Positions 25,501 through 38,602 of a stretch of 64,000 nucleotides of DNA are shown piece after piece. Made by a program: the position numbers and the translations under genes. The DNA comes from Polytrichum commune (taxonomy: Eukaryota; Streptophyta; Polytrichopsida; Polytrichales; Polytrichaceae). The stretch lies in NCBI GenBank assembly GCA_950295325.1, contig OX485808.1, positions 25,318,527 through 25,382,526 of the forward strand, written 5' to 3'. Positions within the stretch are counted from its first letter, which is position 1, and every line of letters starts with the position of its first letter. The notes under the pieces were generated by a model. It searched no databases. It was not told the origin of the DNA and saw only the letters and a program-made list of their open reading frames with translations.

Positions 25501-26956
25501 ACAATCCATGAACTACATATGCCTTCATTAAATGTAAAATCCATGTTCATTTTCTAATGACAAATTCATTGAGTATTTTTCATAGCATGTAATTCAATGA
25601 TTGCATCCAACAAACAAAGACAAGAGCACAATAATTTTAGCCAACAATCTAAAGAGGAAAGGTCAAGGGAGCCCATGAGCACTCCAAGAGCCTCTAGCTT
25701 GTCCTACAGCCCAAATGTGAACACTAACAAGAATGGACAAGGGAGTCATTGAGGTCAACTACCATATGACAACAATGGATGAAAGTGTGAATTAGATGAC
25801 CTAACATATTTATTGTCAAAAAAATTGCTAAAGGTTAGGGCCCACTTTTGTACATCTACCTTTACTTCAAAATACTTCATGGCCTCAATATACACACTAG
25901 AGAGGATTAATACCTCCTCCTTATGCATAATATGCACAGTAATGCCTCAAATAATACCCCTTATTACACTCATGTTAATTCGTACATGGTATGAAATGTC
26001 CACCCCCTTAGGCATTATAGTTACCCAACTAGTGTAAAAAACAAAAGACGATACCACTCCAACAGTGGTTTACACTATGGTCCAAGACCAAAGAAACCCC
26101 AAAATTGAGCAATCCTATTAGTTGAGAGCAAAAGTCTAGACTCAAGGAGTTTACACTACAGTTCAAGACCAAAGAAATTCCAAAACCAAGCAATCATGTT
26201 GGTCAAGAGCAAAATTTTGGACTCAAGCAATCTTTGTTGGTCGAGAGCATAAATTTGGACCCAAGGAGTTTACACTAGGGTCTTGGGTCCATGGTGTGGG
26301 AAGACAAAGTGGCGCTAATGTGGCATCACTTTCTTGCCCAAATTTTATTGGTTCCCACTTAAGAAAACTATCCTCTTAGAGAAACCAATCTTTCGTCCAA
26401 AGTAAGGTCTATTAAGGGGTGTTTTGGACTTCAATGTAAACCTAACTAAACTCTGAGTCCAAAGTATGAAAAATTAAAGTGGTGCAAACATGGCATCACT
26501 TTCTTGTCAAATCTTAGCGGTCCTGATAAAAAATTTCCTCCTCTTAATTTGAGAAACCAATCTTCAATCTTGAGTCCATCAATCTTGAATCGGGAAGTCA
26601 ACACTGGATTTCTTTTTATTGTGTTGTTGAATTCTCTGTCAAAATTACTTTCAGAGATTTCAAATCATGTAGTGGGGCTTGGTTAAATTACCCCGATCCT
26701 AGCTAGGAGGAGATTAGGGTTTGGGTTCAAATCGATGAGAGGTACACTAATACATAGACAACCATTTCCTTGGCCTTGGGGCCCTCAAGGTCACATGTGC
26801 AAGCAAGGACACTTAGGCAAGGTACAACAGTGTTTAGTGGATTTCTATATACAAACGGGGACATATATCATCTGAGATGTGATAAAGGAAAGACCGGCCC
26901 CATTGTGAATTTAAGAAGGAGTTGCAATGCACATTCTATTGACGAATTCCAAACTA
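25501..26956. other. Intergenic DNA with small tandem duplications
   Basis: 26067-26290 holds two to three diverged units of about 80-90 bp marked by ggagtttacacta and gagcaaa. 26290-26400 and 26458-26570 are a second diverged pair (tggcatcactttcttg, gagaaaccaatctt). No supported coding sequence. Confidence 0.55.
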
Positions 26957-27392
26957 CTATATTCATTATCCCATTTAGTGAGGGTTGGCTAATAGTGTGT
27001 GTGAGAAATTAGTGAAGGTGATATTAATTTCTTTACGCTATGAAATTAGTGCTACCGGAATATCTAGGTTAGGGTCAAAAAATCATGCTCAAAGTGTTTT
27101 CGCCATTGTTTTTGTTAGGTTTTCAAGAGTAGCAATGCTACTATACAATTTTACAACACTTGAAATTGTTGTTGCTAGACCATAAAGAATGATTCTCAGA
27201 GTTACGACTTCAAGTTCCAAAGCACCTTATATCATGCACTAGTTATCTTGAAATGCATGATATAACTTAATCGTGTATCCATCAATTTAATATTAAGTAG
27301 TAAAAATTCCAACCATCACTAATTTTGAGATTTGGCGAAATAGTGTGTGTTCCGGGAATTAGTACCACACGCACTAAATGCGATAATCAGTG
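26957..27392. mobile_element. MITE, inverted relative of the element at 10567
   Basis: The right end, read on the reverse strand, gives CACTGATTATCGCATTTAGT and continues with the same interior as 10567-10690 (gtgtggtactaattcccg, gccaaat.tcaaaattagtga). The left end has ATTCATTATCCCATTTAGTG. TA flanks the right end. It is non-coding. Confidence 0.65.
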
Positions 27393-28771
27393 TAGTGCCC
27401 ACGCTCCTATTTTGATTCACTACTTATTGATTCCAAACCCTTTAAATGCAAAATCATGAAAACAAGCAATTTGAACCGCAATCTCAACATGTGGGGTTGA
27501 TGTTGTGGTTGACGAGATGTGAAATTTGGTGTTAGTTAGCTTATGCGACTCTAAAAAAATTGTGATGGGGATTAGAGAGATGTTGACCTCCTCCCAAGTG
27601 GGGCTTCAAAGGTGGCATGGACTTCAAGACCCCCACCGTCATTAATCCCAAGGACGATAATCTAGAGTCTATTTATTAAAAAAAAACCATGATTTCCAAG
27701 GTCGGTCATTTGGATTCAAAGAAGAAGAAACAACGCTAGTTATATTATCGGCACGAATTTGAGCTTGTTGGTCTTACCTTGTTCAAGAGTCTCCTAGATA
27801 CAAGGAAGATTTCTTTTTGCTTACCTTGTCATAGGTGGGTCTTGGTTTAAGTTTGGGTTCCAATATTTCCACACCCCATTTGTTGAGCTTTGATGGGGTT
27901 GTTCTCATGCCCTTGGAATCGGGGTGTGGATGGATCTATGGGAATCCCTTTAAATCGTGCTACATTTTCTTCTTTTTATTTCTTCCTATGGTTTTCAATT
28001 AAAGTTCATGGAGGGTCTTGGTGTGCACTTCAAACCTCCACTTGCCACCTAGGAGAATAATAACCAAGGAGGAGCATATTATTAGATTGGGAGAATATGA
28101 AAATAACTATATTCCCAAAACCTAACAATGTTATGAATAAACTTTGAAGAGAGGGAATTATTGTATACAAGCGTACTTCTTATCTATCCAACATAGAAAC
28201 TTGACCCCTTATATAAGTTTGTGGTTGATTCAACTCATATGACTTGGATTAGACTTCTTTTGGGCTCCTTGAAGCTAATTCCGGTGTCAACTCAACTAAA
28301 TATAACAAAGTCTTGGTTGCATACTATTTCAAGGATTTTCATTGGATGAACAAGAAGCATGCTCGTATGTAATAATTTCCTCTCAGTAATCTTTGTGGTT
28401 ACGAGCAAAATTTCCCTTCTCTCATTGATAGCGCAAAATTCCTCTAGAAAAAAGAATATTGAGGCCATATAGGTAGTATTATGGAATTCAATGTTGAATA
28501 TGAAACCAAGCACATAGCTCAATGGACACCATGACTCATCTCCTCACTTGGTGCATACATGAATGAAGAAGTATAAATTGAACCAATGAAGGGGGGAGAA
28601 ATTTGAGCCAACTCAATCAATATCCTTCTTTATTATCAATCAATTCTCTATTAAAGTAAATTTTTAGTTCATCTATTCTAATTTATAATAAAAAGTCCAT
28701 AATGGTTCATTTCTTAAAGTTGCAATTTTGAATCGATAATTTAGGAAAACGAAGCGGTTGATATGTAACTA
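27393..28771. other. Intergenic DNA
   Basis: Short unsupported frames only. 28145-28220 resembles 7720-7790, an old repeat fragment. Confidence 0.4.
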
Positions 28772-29088
28772 CACTAAATAGTCCTATTAGTGTAGGTGGA
28801 AAATTCATGTGGAAATAATTAACATGGGCCACACTAATTTTCTAGTCAAAGTAGAATTAATGTGGCTCCAAGACCCCCGGTCTTCCCCCAAGTCTTCACC
28901 CAAGTCTTCATGAAGACTTCCGACCAACACATTGAGTATTATTTATAAGAAAAAATAGCACAAAATCAAATAAACACCCACATTGACTATCTAGAAAAAA
29001 ACAAATAATGCAACCCACACTAATTTTGTATTAGAAATTTAGCATGGGTTGAAAATTAGTGTGGTCCACACTAATGGGATATTTAGTG
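28772..29088. mobile_element. MITE with CACTAAATA-type inverted ends
   Basis: The left end CACTAAATAGTCCTATTAGTG and the reverse-complemented right end CACTAAATATCCCATTAGTG are near-identical. Both sides carry ACTA/TAGT flanks. It is 317 bp, with a second internal inverted pair (ccacactaattttc / gaaaattagtgtgg). It is non-coding. Confidence 0.75.
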
Positions 29089-29241
29089 TAGTAGCCAGTT
29101 CTCCCTGTTCATTGAATTGAACTTCACTTCTTGACAGCCTGGAGCTACAGTGAGGACCGACTAGAATAGAAAAGGGAGCAGGCTTGTGCACCTGAGGAAT
29201 ACTTTGAACTGCAAAAGCTTTACAAAATTTGTACCCCCCAC

Positions 29242-30670
29242 CAGGGGTGCTTTTTCAGAAAGTTTGTACCCGTCCATGTCCAAAAACCTCGAATTGAAAG
29301 GCAAAAAAAATTGCAACCCGTCCCAAAATCGGTAATTTCAAAACGAACCCGTCCATGGAAAGGTTAAAGAAAAAACAACCCGTCCCAAAACCGGTAATTT
29401 CTAAACCAACCCGTCCATGAAAAGGTTAAAGAAAAAAACAAATTGATAAAGATAACCCGAAAGATGTCGGCATGTGATTGGTTGCACTTGGAAACAATAG
29501 TATCTTCCTTCAATTCTGCTTTATCTATTTTAGCTGCCACCTGCCCCATTTCGTCCACATAGACTAGTTCAGAGAAACAAACTCATATCCTTCACAGCAA
29601 CTTGTTGTCTCCTTCATCCTTTTCTCTCAGGACTTTATCTGCTTCCGAAGATACCGATCATATATTCCAATTCAATTGGGGCAGAGTATGTACAAAGGGT
29701 GGTGGATGCATTGAATAACAGGTTTCCAGACTTAGACATCTTCAATGCATGCAAGCTCTTTAGTCCCAATCTCTAACCAGCAAATGATGATGAGAGAACT
29801 CGTATTACTGAAGTTTGTTTGTTGGAAAGGTTGGAAAGGTTGTTTGTGAAGTTTCAGACTTCTGAAGAAGAACAAAATCGGTGTCGGGGTGAGTGTTTGG
29901 AGATGGTGGAGACCATGAGAGAGATGATCCCAAATAAGTCTTTATTTGAAGCTTGGGAGTTTGCATGTACCACTCCAGAGTGGTCAATCAATTGGCCTGG
30001 TTTGAGTAACTTGTGGAGAAGAGTTATGGTGATTCCAGTGAGCACTGCAATATGTGAGAGGGATTTTTCTAAACAAAACCTTATCAAAAGTCATCTACGT
30101 ACTAGGTTGAAGTTAGAAACTTTAGATGCTTTGATGCGCATTTCATGTGCAAATATTCCAGTTGAAACATCAATTGGAATGCAATGATGCTTGTTTGGAG
30201 AAACATGAAGGATAGGAGAATTCATCCACTTCTTTGAAGGGTAATTAGCTCTTTGTTTTAAAATTTTTTGAACATGTTTATATATACTAATTCATATTCA
30301 ATTACTAAGTTTACCTTCAATTATAATCTTTGACATTATGTTAAAAAGGTTCTAAATTTTGTGGTTGATGAATTAATGTATGTAGGTGAATCAAGCACTT
30401 CAAGATTGATATTTTGATTGGGTATTAGTGGTTTGATTGCATTATGCTTATATTCACATGTCATATATAACATAATGTAATTGATATTTGTACCATTTAT
30501 TTTTTTGGATTTTTTAAATTAAAAAATGTTATTTTTAGAACCCGTCCAAAGTGAATTTGACACATCCCAAAACCGGTTCATTTTCTAAGAACCCGTCCAC
30601 TGGAAATGTTTTTTTTTTTTTATGAACATGTCCCTAGACATGTTAGGGACCTTGTGAAAAATCACCACTG
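29242..30670 (+). mobile_element. hAT transposon, structurally complete, internally deleted
   Basis: The 8-mer ccccccac at 29234-29241 is repeated exactly at 30671-30678, the target-duplication length of hAT elements. The ends are inverted: left CAGGGGTGCTTTTTCAGAAA, right (reverse strand) CAGTGGTGATTTTTCACAAG, 18 of 22 matching in the full arms. Subterminal acccgtcc and cccaaaaccgg motifs are clustered at both sides (29268-29425 and 30540-30605), as in other hAT elements where the transposase binds them. At 1429 bp it is too short to be autonomous and keeps only the 3' part of the transposase gene. Confidence 0.92.
29651..30187 (+). pseudogene. Truncated hAT transposase (dimerisation domain)
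   Basis: One frame reads IGAEYVQRVVDALNNRFPDL and NACKLFSPNL, then a TAA stop at 29774-29776, and continues in the same frame to PVSTAICERDFSKQNLIKSH and LKLETLDALMRISC, ending at 30187. This is the C-terminal dimerisation region of hAT transposases of the ZNF862-like type. The zinc finger and most of the catalytic core are missing, as is a start codon. It is a non-functional remnant inside the element at 29242-30670. Confidence 0.88.
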
Positions 30671-31049
30671 CCCCCCACCAAACTTGTGAGAGAGCTCCTC
30701 ATGACTAAATTAACATGGCATTTGTACTATCTTACAGGACACAACAGATGGTTTAATTTTAAGTTTAGGCTCAAGTCCTTTTGGGATCAAGCAACATTGT
30801 CTCAGAAAAGAATCACGGAAACAAAGCAGTAATGCATCCAAATAAACCAAGTCACATGTTCCACTAGCACATGCTCATCAGAGTAAATAGAAACAGATTC
30901 TTCTCCAACTGTTTAACATGTGCTTTGGAGAAGGGCAAACTTGTCAATCCATTTAAAAGTTTTAACAGTTTTAGTTCAATACCCACCAATCACTCGTAAC
31001 CTCAATTCATAGACTTGTCACTAAATTAGGTTAGTGATGAACTATCCTA

Positions 31050-31330
31050 ATCTCTAGAGATAAAATGTAACGCCACTTCTACTTTGACGATGTAGTTTAA
31101 AATGGAGCATGCTTTGTGTTGGAGTGTGTCCTCTACAACTCCATTAGAATGTAATACTAGGTAGTCTCAAGTCTTTCTTCCAATCGGATCATTAGGTTGA
31201 TATTAGACTATCTTATCGAGGCCAATGCACCCTATATATTTAGGGTATTAGCCTTTTCAACACCATCTTGATGTGCATGTAGTCCCAAAAGCCTTTCAGC
31301 TTCCTGAAATTTAAAATCAGTTTCATTTCA
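31050..31330 (+). mobile_element. LINE fragment
   Basis: It parallels 4795-5040: tttgtgttggagtgtg.cct, acaactccattag, agtctcaag.cttt, caccatctt..tgtgc and agcctttc. Translation gives FVLECVLYNSIR before stops. It is a short, dead 3' piece of the LINE family at 4140-5070. Confidence 0.6.
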
Positions 31331-31706
31331 TTTCACTAACAATATGCGTTTTAAATAATTCTACATGACCCAAGAGCTGGAGAGGGATAGCCTTTTCTGG
31401 ACTACAGGTTGGTTTAAAAATGATTGCATTGGGAAGGAATTTCTCATAATGTGCTCGATGCTTCTTCCCTGATCACCATAAAACAAAACAAGCCACTTCT
31501 GATACGCATGTCATCCCCTGAAGAAATGTTTTCAGGATTGCACTTAACGTCAACAATACCAATATCATTTGTGAGCAATACCAGGAACAACAGCAACGTA
31601 GATAGACCACTGGAATATTTGAGCTCCAGCCAAAAATGTGTGGAGAATGTACATGACTTTAGTGGAGAAAACAAATGTTTTTGGAACCCACAAGTTCGGA
31701 GGCATC

Positions 31707-34700
31707 TTAAGGAGGAATATTTTCTGCTTGTAGAGTGGAACAAACGGCATCTTGCACTAGTGGAGGTCGACCGTTCAGGAGCAGCTGCTGTGGCAGATCA
31801 ACTCGAATTGCTTTGTAGTGGTAAACCTAGCCCACCAACACCCCACATCAAAATTGTTTAAATCAGACTCATGTGTCATCATTTTAGAGCTGAGGTACAC
31901 TGTTTATGGTGGTAACTGTCACTTGACTATTTGGAGTTGCACATTGCTAGAATTGTTTACTCCAAATGTAGGATTTTAATAAGTGAATTTTTTATATTCT
32001 ACAATACCCAATACTACCAATATGTACTTTGTTTGAGAATACAAAAATCTATAATAAAAGATAATAATTGACACTAAGTGCTTCAAGGCCAGTGACCATT
32101 GAAATCTGAAATTTCTCATTGGAAAATACCGAGACCATAACACTTCACTTTACGCTAGAGCTTGAGGGTCTAACAGACTCAAAAAGCTTGAATGGGTGAG
32201 AAAACCTACATGAAACCTTACATGGCATGAAATGGATGATGGTCTGTGGTCTACCAGATTTTTCATCAAGCCGACCTCAAAGGGGTGAACCACTCAATAT
32301 GGTGGATGTGTCTATTTCAGTTATTGATCCTAATCAGACACCTACATTTGAGTGGTACGTGATTAGATGTGGCTCCAAGGATGGATACCAAAAAAGACAT
32401 GATCAAAAGAGATTGGACTACATGCTCAAAATATGAGAATATTTTGAGATAGCCATTCTAGGCCCAAGGGTCAACATGATTGGGAGGACCTCTATGACCA
32501 CTTAATGAACATGAGAATCTTTGTTAAGAATATGAATAAAATATTCATACGAGCTCCAAAAACTATGATTATAATGGCTACGACCTCGATTTGGATTTGC
32601 TAACCACCTTGTGCCAATTGCATGTTTCATATCCTAGGAGGAGTGGGCTAGTTGGAAAAAGTAACCTTTTAAAACCCATCTACCTTAATATAAAGTGGCC
32701 CTCAATACCATAAACAGTGTAGATAGTTTCCTCGCCCTAAAAAATGGACAAAGCATGGTTGTCCTTTCCTCAATACAGATTGGCAACAGTGATGACTTAG
32801 TGTTTCACATTAAATCTGCTTCACGAGAGAAAGGCCTGTCAGAGGGGGTCCCACACTTAAAACGCACAGAGAAGCTGTTGCTTTGAAAGATTTAATTAGG
32901 AGAGTCAAAGGAATTAGGTACTAAGTCATGAGTCAACATGTGTGTCAGGACCAGGTCGTGGGGTGGAACAGGGAGATCAACAGAAAAAAGTAGAGCCTGA
33001 TTTGGAGAAACGTTGGACATAATGGTAGGCTAAAAAAAGAAAAAAGTAGTAACCCTTAAAGGCCCTGTGTTCATATGGGATACTTACGTGATGGTGACGA
33101 TTTTGTACAAACTCCCAACATTAATTAAAGAGTAGTTTATTTTGGACCACGGTACTGATTCCATATTTAGCATAAAACTTATCAAAAAGGGGAGGAAGTT
33201 AAATGTGTCTTGTTTATTTATACGAGTTCATTTCTCCCTATAACTCATTCTACATATAAGGTTGAACAAATCCTGGAAAATCTTGCACAATAAGTACATA
33301 TCAATTTTGAGAATGTCCACAACCTTAACATCAGGCTCCCATGTGTTTTTTGGTCATCTACCAATAAAACTTGAAACCCTTTGCATACAGAAATCAAGAC
33401 ATACTTTGATGTGTTGGATTCCCCTCTTAATTGCTAACAAGAATCGCTTGGAGAAGGTTTTGGCACCATCTACCTTATGTGCTCCGATTGGAATGATGCA
33501 TATGATAAATCATGTAATTTTAGATAAGGCCATGTTTGCCACTTTTAGATGAAAGTATCGAGAAGTAACCTTTAATCCCTCCCTATGACATCTCGAGGTC
33601 CAAAATGGGCCTCTCGGACCTTTAAAGGGTTACCATAGGAAGGACAAAGAATGAGACAGGATTGAAATGGCTCCTAATAAGTAGAGGACGAGACATACCT
33701 TGTCCTGCCATGTGACGCAGACTTCATGGAAAAAAGGTTCCAGCAGGGTGACAGTAGTTCCCTCTCTGATCTGCAAGAGTTGTGCCGTAAATATGTGAGA
33801 AATTACAATCAACACACTTATCCGTACAGAACAAACTGTGAACCTGGAAGTCAGACACAAATTTCTAGATAGGTAATCTACAATAATGTGACATTTGTAA
33901 TGTCTGAAATTTACTAGCAAGACCATTGAGATGTCAAACAAGGCTCCCATTTTATCATTTCAAGACAATGACAGTGAGGGAAACTCTACATCCAGTCAGC
34001 AAGGCAAAAAGGCAAAGGGAATCATTTACCGCTCCATCACGAAGGGCATACACAGAGAGTGCAAAACAGTTGGTATCTCTATCTGCAACCAGATAGAACC
34101 TGAATAACATGGGCAGTTTGTAAGTGAACTGTTTTATGGTCAAAAGAGAGATCCAGGTCCTTCTAAATAATTGCACCCAAATTGAGAGGGGATTCTATAT
34201 ATATATAACTTGACATGTATCCATTGACAAAAGAGAGTACACACACACTTGGATTCAAGAAACACATATCAGAAAGAAAGAAAAGGACGATAGCTGAACT
34301 TACAATGGCACTGAGTTGTCATGTGAGACTGCTTGAAGGACTTTCCCTTGCAGTGCCAGACCTTTATTAAAACCCTCTTGCAGCGCTCCAAGTTTTACTT
34401 GCCGATGCGCACCAATTGCTGCCAAACAAGATGAAACATGAAATAATGAAGCACTTGTTGAGGTCATATGGACATAACTCATAACAGAAGCCTACTTAGG
34501 CACTTTAACAATTGATCTAAAACACTTTTTAGCACTTTGATCATATGAAGGAATGTTTATGCAGTCTTTTATTTTGAGTACTCCTCACTTTATTTAACAA
34601 GAATGAGCAATACTTCTAACTCTTGTCTTTCTCAAAATCCAGCTCATTCAAAGAAGAGTACAGCATTTCGAGGTAGTGAGTGAGCTTACTAAGATCTGCA

Positions 34701-37700
34701 GGAAGAGATGACAACATTGAAGATAACCTTTTTGATTTGATACGCCCCTGATCATCAACCAATAGCGAAATTTAAGAATGCAAAGAGATTGGATGACTAA
34801 CAAGCTGAAAAATAGAGGTCAAAGTACCCCCCAAAAAGCTCTCGACACTAAAAAATACTGAACCATACTAGAGCAACTTGTTGAGAAAACACAAACTAGA
34901 ATTTTGCAGTAAATGCATACCTTGTTGATGATTAGGTCCTCAAGTTTGCCAAGCAAATTGACTAATTTGTTAACTTCATGGTCGGCATGCAACCCGGGGT
35001 CCCGGATACTAGCAGCCTCAAAGCCTCGCAAGGCCCTTTCATAATCCTCTAGGTACTGATTGACCTGGTCCACACACATAGCATTTAAAAATGTCAATTG
35101 AAATTGCACAGAATTCGGACTGCTGATGATGTACATAAATTAAAAAGAAAAATGATAGTGAAACTTACAGTGGCACTGTTGAAATGGAGATCAGGATTTG
35201 CACTTGCCATATCATCTTTTTCCTGTATGGGAGAAAAAGCACCAAGAACTTAGTTGCCATATGTTTTTGACACACATAAATGATGGTAAGCTGTGTGCCA
35301 AAAAGCAGCATATTTTCACAGCTGAGCCCTGCTGTTGTTCCCCAAGGCAAAGAACTAAGGACTAAGAATACACACATTGGGTTCAAAGTCGAAGGTTTCC
35401 CTTAAACACGAAAAAAAAAAGTTCAAACTGCTACTTATTATAATTCTTTGAAGCATGTGCATCTGCGAGTACACGGAACTTTGCGTCAAGGCCTGTAAAA
35501 TGAAAACATTCACTTACAGCATTTTGATAAGCCTTAAGGGATTGATGCAACTTGCTTCGATCCCAAGCACCCGACACAAAAAAGCTTGTTAAGTATGCAT
35601 TTCCTAGAGTGTCTGCAAATATATACAAATAGAGAAAGTCAGGCTGATTGCACACAAGTGAAAAGGATTATTTTCAATTGATGGAATGAGGAACATTCAT
35701 TTCCAGCAATGAAAAAATATACACTATAAGTGATGATGTGAATTTGGGGAAATATATTGGGAACTTACACCAAGATTGTCCGTCTTTGATGTCAAGACTA
35801 ACAGCCTGCTTGGCATGGAGGATGCTCTCTTCCACAGTCTCTGCCTCCTCTCCACTCCCTGGACATAAAATGAAGTTGTATTTTATTTAGGTGAAAAATC
35901 AGAAACTATGGAGTTCCTAGTTTAAAGAAACAACCAGAACCAAGAACTACCAGAGAGTTGTTGTCTGGTTCAACACTAGAAAAATTATGTTTTGAAAGGA
36001 ATTTGCCAGGTGTTGTATCCACATTGGTCAAGACCATGTTCAATCCAACGTGGAGTAGGTGGTCTGACATCTCATTACACTTGCTCTGTGTTTATGGAGT
36101 GCTGGGACCCAATCTTGCAAGTGTCACAAACAGGTTACCTTTAGCGATACGTCGCTCCAGCATTGAAAGCTGTTGGAGTGCCTTTTTGTTCAATCCCTGC
36201 ACCAAATTATACATCTCGCCTCCTTGTCAATACCCTGGCCATGTAGGAAGGTATGTTGCTTAACTGAAATCTAAACACAAGAATGGGGAAAAGGATAGAG
36301 ACCTTGCTAAGAGCAATGTTGAAGCAGTTTTTGGCCTGCGCAAGGTCACCCTTCTTCCAAAAACAGTTGCCCAGGCAGCACCAGGCATCCACCATTGATG
36401 GATCTAACTTGACCTGCTCATTCACATGCACCAAAACCAACCAGGACATACAAAGCCCGTAAATCAGTCCTCCAGAAAACAGCAACAGAACATTTGAAGT
36501 TTTTGGATATTCTCACTAGCATCTTTGCCAAGTCTTTGAAATGCTTGCAGTCTAGTAAAAATAAATACTATCACGATACAATACGGATCATGTTGAAGCA
36601 TCTCTCTCTAAACGGCTGTTTCTCTTAAAATTCTTTATTGGTTAAGGAAAATTTTCATCACCGATTTCGATAGATGTTCTTCAGCCTCCCTGCAATAGTC
36701 TGGGCCCACATCAAGAACTTTCCCACTCAAGTACTCCCACTGTGCGCGTCGCTGTGGATTCTTCCTGCAATCTACACCAGTAGCTCTCACATTAGAAACT
36801 CCTTACAAGGAAGAATTTAAAGACACAAATTACAATCTCATAAACTACTCAAACCCTACAAAACAGAGCATTTGGACTCTCAAATGCATGGTCCCAGCTG
36901 CAAAAAATCCAATTCGAGAAATGTGCATTCAGTTGCACTCCAAACACAGATAATGGTGTTGATTTCATTTGTTGGCTCATTGCCAAACGAAGGTATTACC
37001 CATTTCAACTATGCAAACATAACCTAATCTAACACCCATTTTCTTTAACAATGTAATTGATGAAAATAAAATGCCCGCAAGGACGCAGAAATCATTTTAA
37101 TTATATCCTTCTGCAACCAACACCTTCCTCATGACGAGGTTGGCATATCAAATAACCTACACAAGAGCACCACAGCTTCCCAATTTAAGGGGGTCCCAAA
37201 TGTGAGATGGGGTTTTCTCAAATAGATGCACTAGAAGTGCAGGAATTTTTTTATTATTTGTTTATAAATTTTTTTTGAAGAGAATCTCCTATTCCTCATC
37301 GGTTCATTCAACCATGTGGTTCACATATAAAAGTCTAGCAACCTTCTTCAAGAGGGCAGGGAATTACTTCACTTTCGTGATGCCGTGGATCCCTTAGTTC
37401 TTCTTTTTTCCCTTTTACTAAAGATTTTTGGCACGGAATAGGAGGGGTAGTAGTGCTAACGAATCAACCCAAAACTAAAATATCCTCCTAGCTCCTGATG
37501 TATTCAGACAAATTCCACCGAATAGTGAGAATGCTGGATTAGCCGCAATCAACCTACAAGGTTCTGATTGTATCCTAAACCTCCAAAACCACTAAACCGT
37601 CCATCTGCCTTGAAGCAACTGCCACCCTAACCTTCAGTACAAATCCAGGACATGCGCCCGAAGAAGAAAGAAAAAAGAAAACAAAGGAGGATCCCTTGTT

Positions 37701-38230
37701 TTCTTCTTCCTTTTTCCCTTTTACTAAATATTTTTGGCATGGAAAAAGAGGGGTATAAGTGCTAATGAATCAATCCAAAATATACAATAATCTCCTAGCT
37801 CTTGATGTATTCAAACAAATTCCACCGGTGGCTTCCAACACAGAGAATGCTGGATTAGACATAACCAGCTTGCAAGTTTCTGACATTGTGTCCTGGACCT
37901 CCTAAACCTTCTATTTCACTACTCCATCCATCCGCCTTGATGCAACCGCCACCCCAACCATGAATACACATCCAGGACATGCACCGGGGAGAAAGAAAGA
38001 TGAGAAGGATGGATTGGGTTAGGTTTAAATTAGTCACCTGCAGAAATTTCATTGAGGACAGTGAGAACTTCTCGCATGAGATGGTGAAGGCGCGCTTTCT
38101 TGATTGTGGGATCCAGAGGGAAGAATGTGTCCCTCACAGTGTACAAGCCATCGATGGTATGCACTAAAGTTTCCACCGGATCCCTACATTCCAACACCTT
38201 CGATGTCGCCACCGCTCCATCCATCCCCAT
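31707..38230 (-). CDS. TTC5: TTC5-like TPR and OB-fold protein
   Basis: Animal TTC5 (Strap) is a p300 cofactor and binds nascent tubulin on ribosomes to trigger tubulin mRNA decay. The plant role is inferred. Thirteen exons read 38230-38038, 36771-36662, 36413-36303, 36196-36139, 35858-35769, 35612-35518, 35222-35169, 35064-34921, 34747-34690, 34418-34304, 34099-34030, 33770-33699 and 31826-31707, all GT-AG and in phase, giving 429 residues (human 440). Recognisable pieces are GPDYCREAEEHLSKS, MVDAWCCLGNCFWKKGDLAQ and SANPDLHFNSAT (TPRs), then FNKGLALQGKVLQAVSHD and IRVDLPQQLLLNG (OB fold). The start at 38230 (or Met at 38224) is chosen over 38317 because the extension is encoded by a GGA repeat. 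Intron 1 holds a tandem duplication and intron 12 (1.9 kb) a dispersed repeat. Confidence 0.9.
32330..32690 (+). repeat. Near-full copy of the FEWYVV dispersed repeat (in TTC5 intron 12)
   Basis: It begins with a frame reading DPNQTPTFEWYVIRCGSKDG, then the non-coding core (ccattctaggcccaa, aacatgattgggagg, gaccacttaatgaa) and the tail (atttggatttgctaacca, catgtttcatatcctagga, acccatctacctta). It lies in the intron antisense to the host gene. With 48020-48365 it is the best reference copy. Confidence 0.75.
37387..38005. repeat. ~300-bp tandem duplication in TTC5 intron 1
   Basis: 37387-37686 and 37689-38005 align from end to end: ggatccctt, cccttttactaaa.attttt, tcctagctc.tgatgtattca, acaaattccaccg, gagaatgctggattag and atccaggacatgc. 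Identity is roughly 75-80 percent. The second copy ends about 30 bases from the exon 1 donor. Confidence 0.85.
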
Positions 38231-38562
38231 TCTCCCCCAAAACCAGAAACCAGAAAAAACCCAACCCCAACTCCTCCTCCTCCTCCTCCCACTTAACAAA
38301 AATCCTTCCTTCCTCACCCCTCTCTCATCTCATAGCTACCCATGGCCTTGTCTCTATGTATAAAGGAAACAACCAAAAAATAAAATCAACAAAAATAACA
38401 GAACAATAACACACCCAATCAGCCTCCGGAGACATACACCGCCATTTCCTAAAAAATGGCCAAGAGAGGTTAGTGGCTTGTGTTGTTGGAATTTGTGAGG
38501 TAGGGAATGTGAATTTATTTTTGTCTTTTGTTTTCAAAGTGATGTGAATGGTGGTGTGAAGA

Positions 38563-38602
<40 letters not shown>

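Noticed and set aside
31424-31861. 145-codon plus-strand frame with a protein-like composition
   Set aside because: It is antisense to the last exon of the TTC5-like gene (31826-31707), whose minus-strand reading gives the conserved OB-fold end and joins exon 12 in phase.
38231-38317. Start of the TTC5-like protein at 38317
   Set aside because: The 29 extra residues are Arg/Trp-rich and come from a CCT/GGA repeat; Met at 38230 fits the family's N-terminus.
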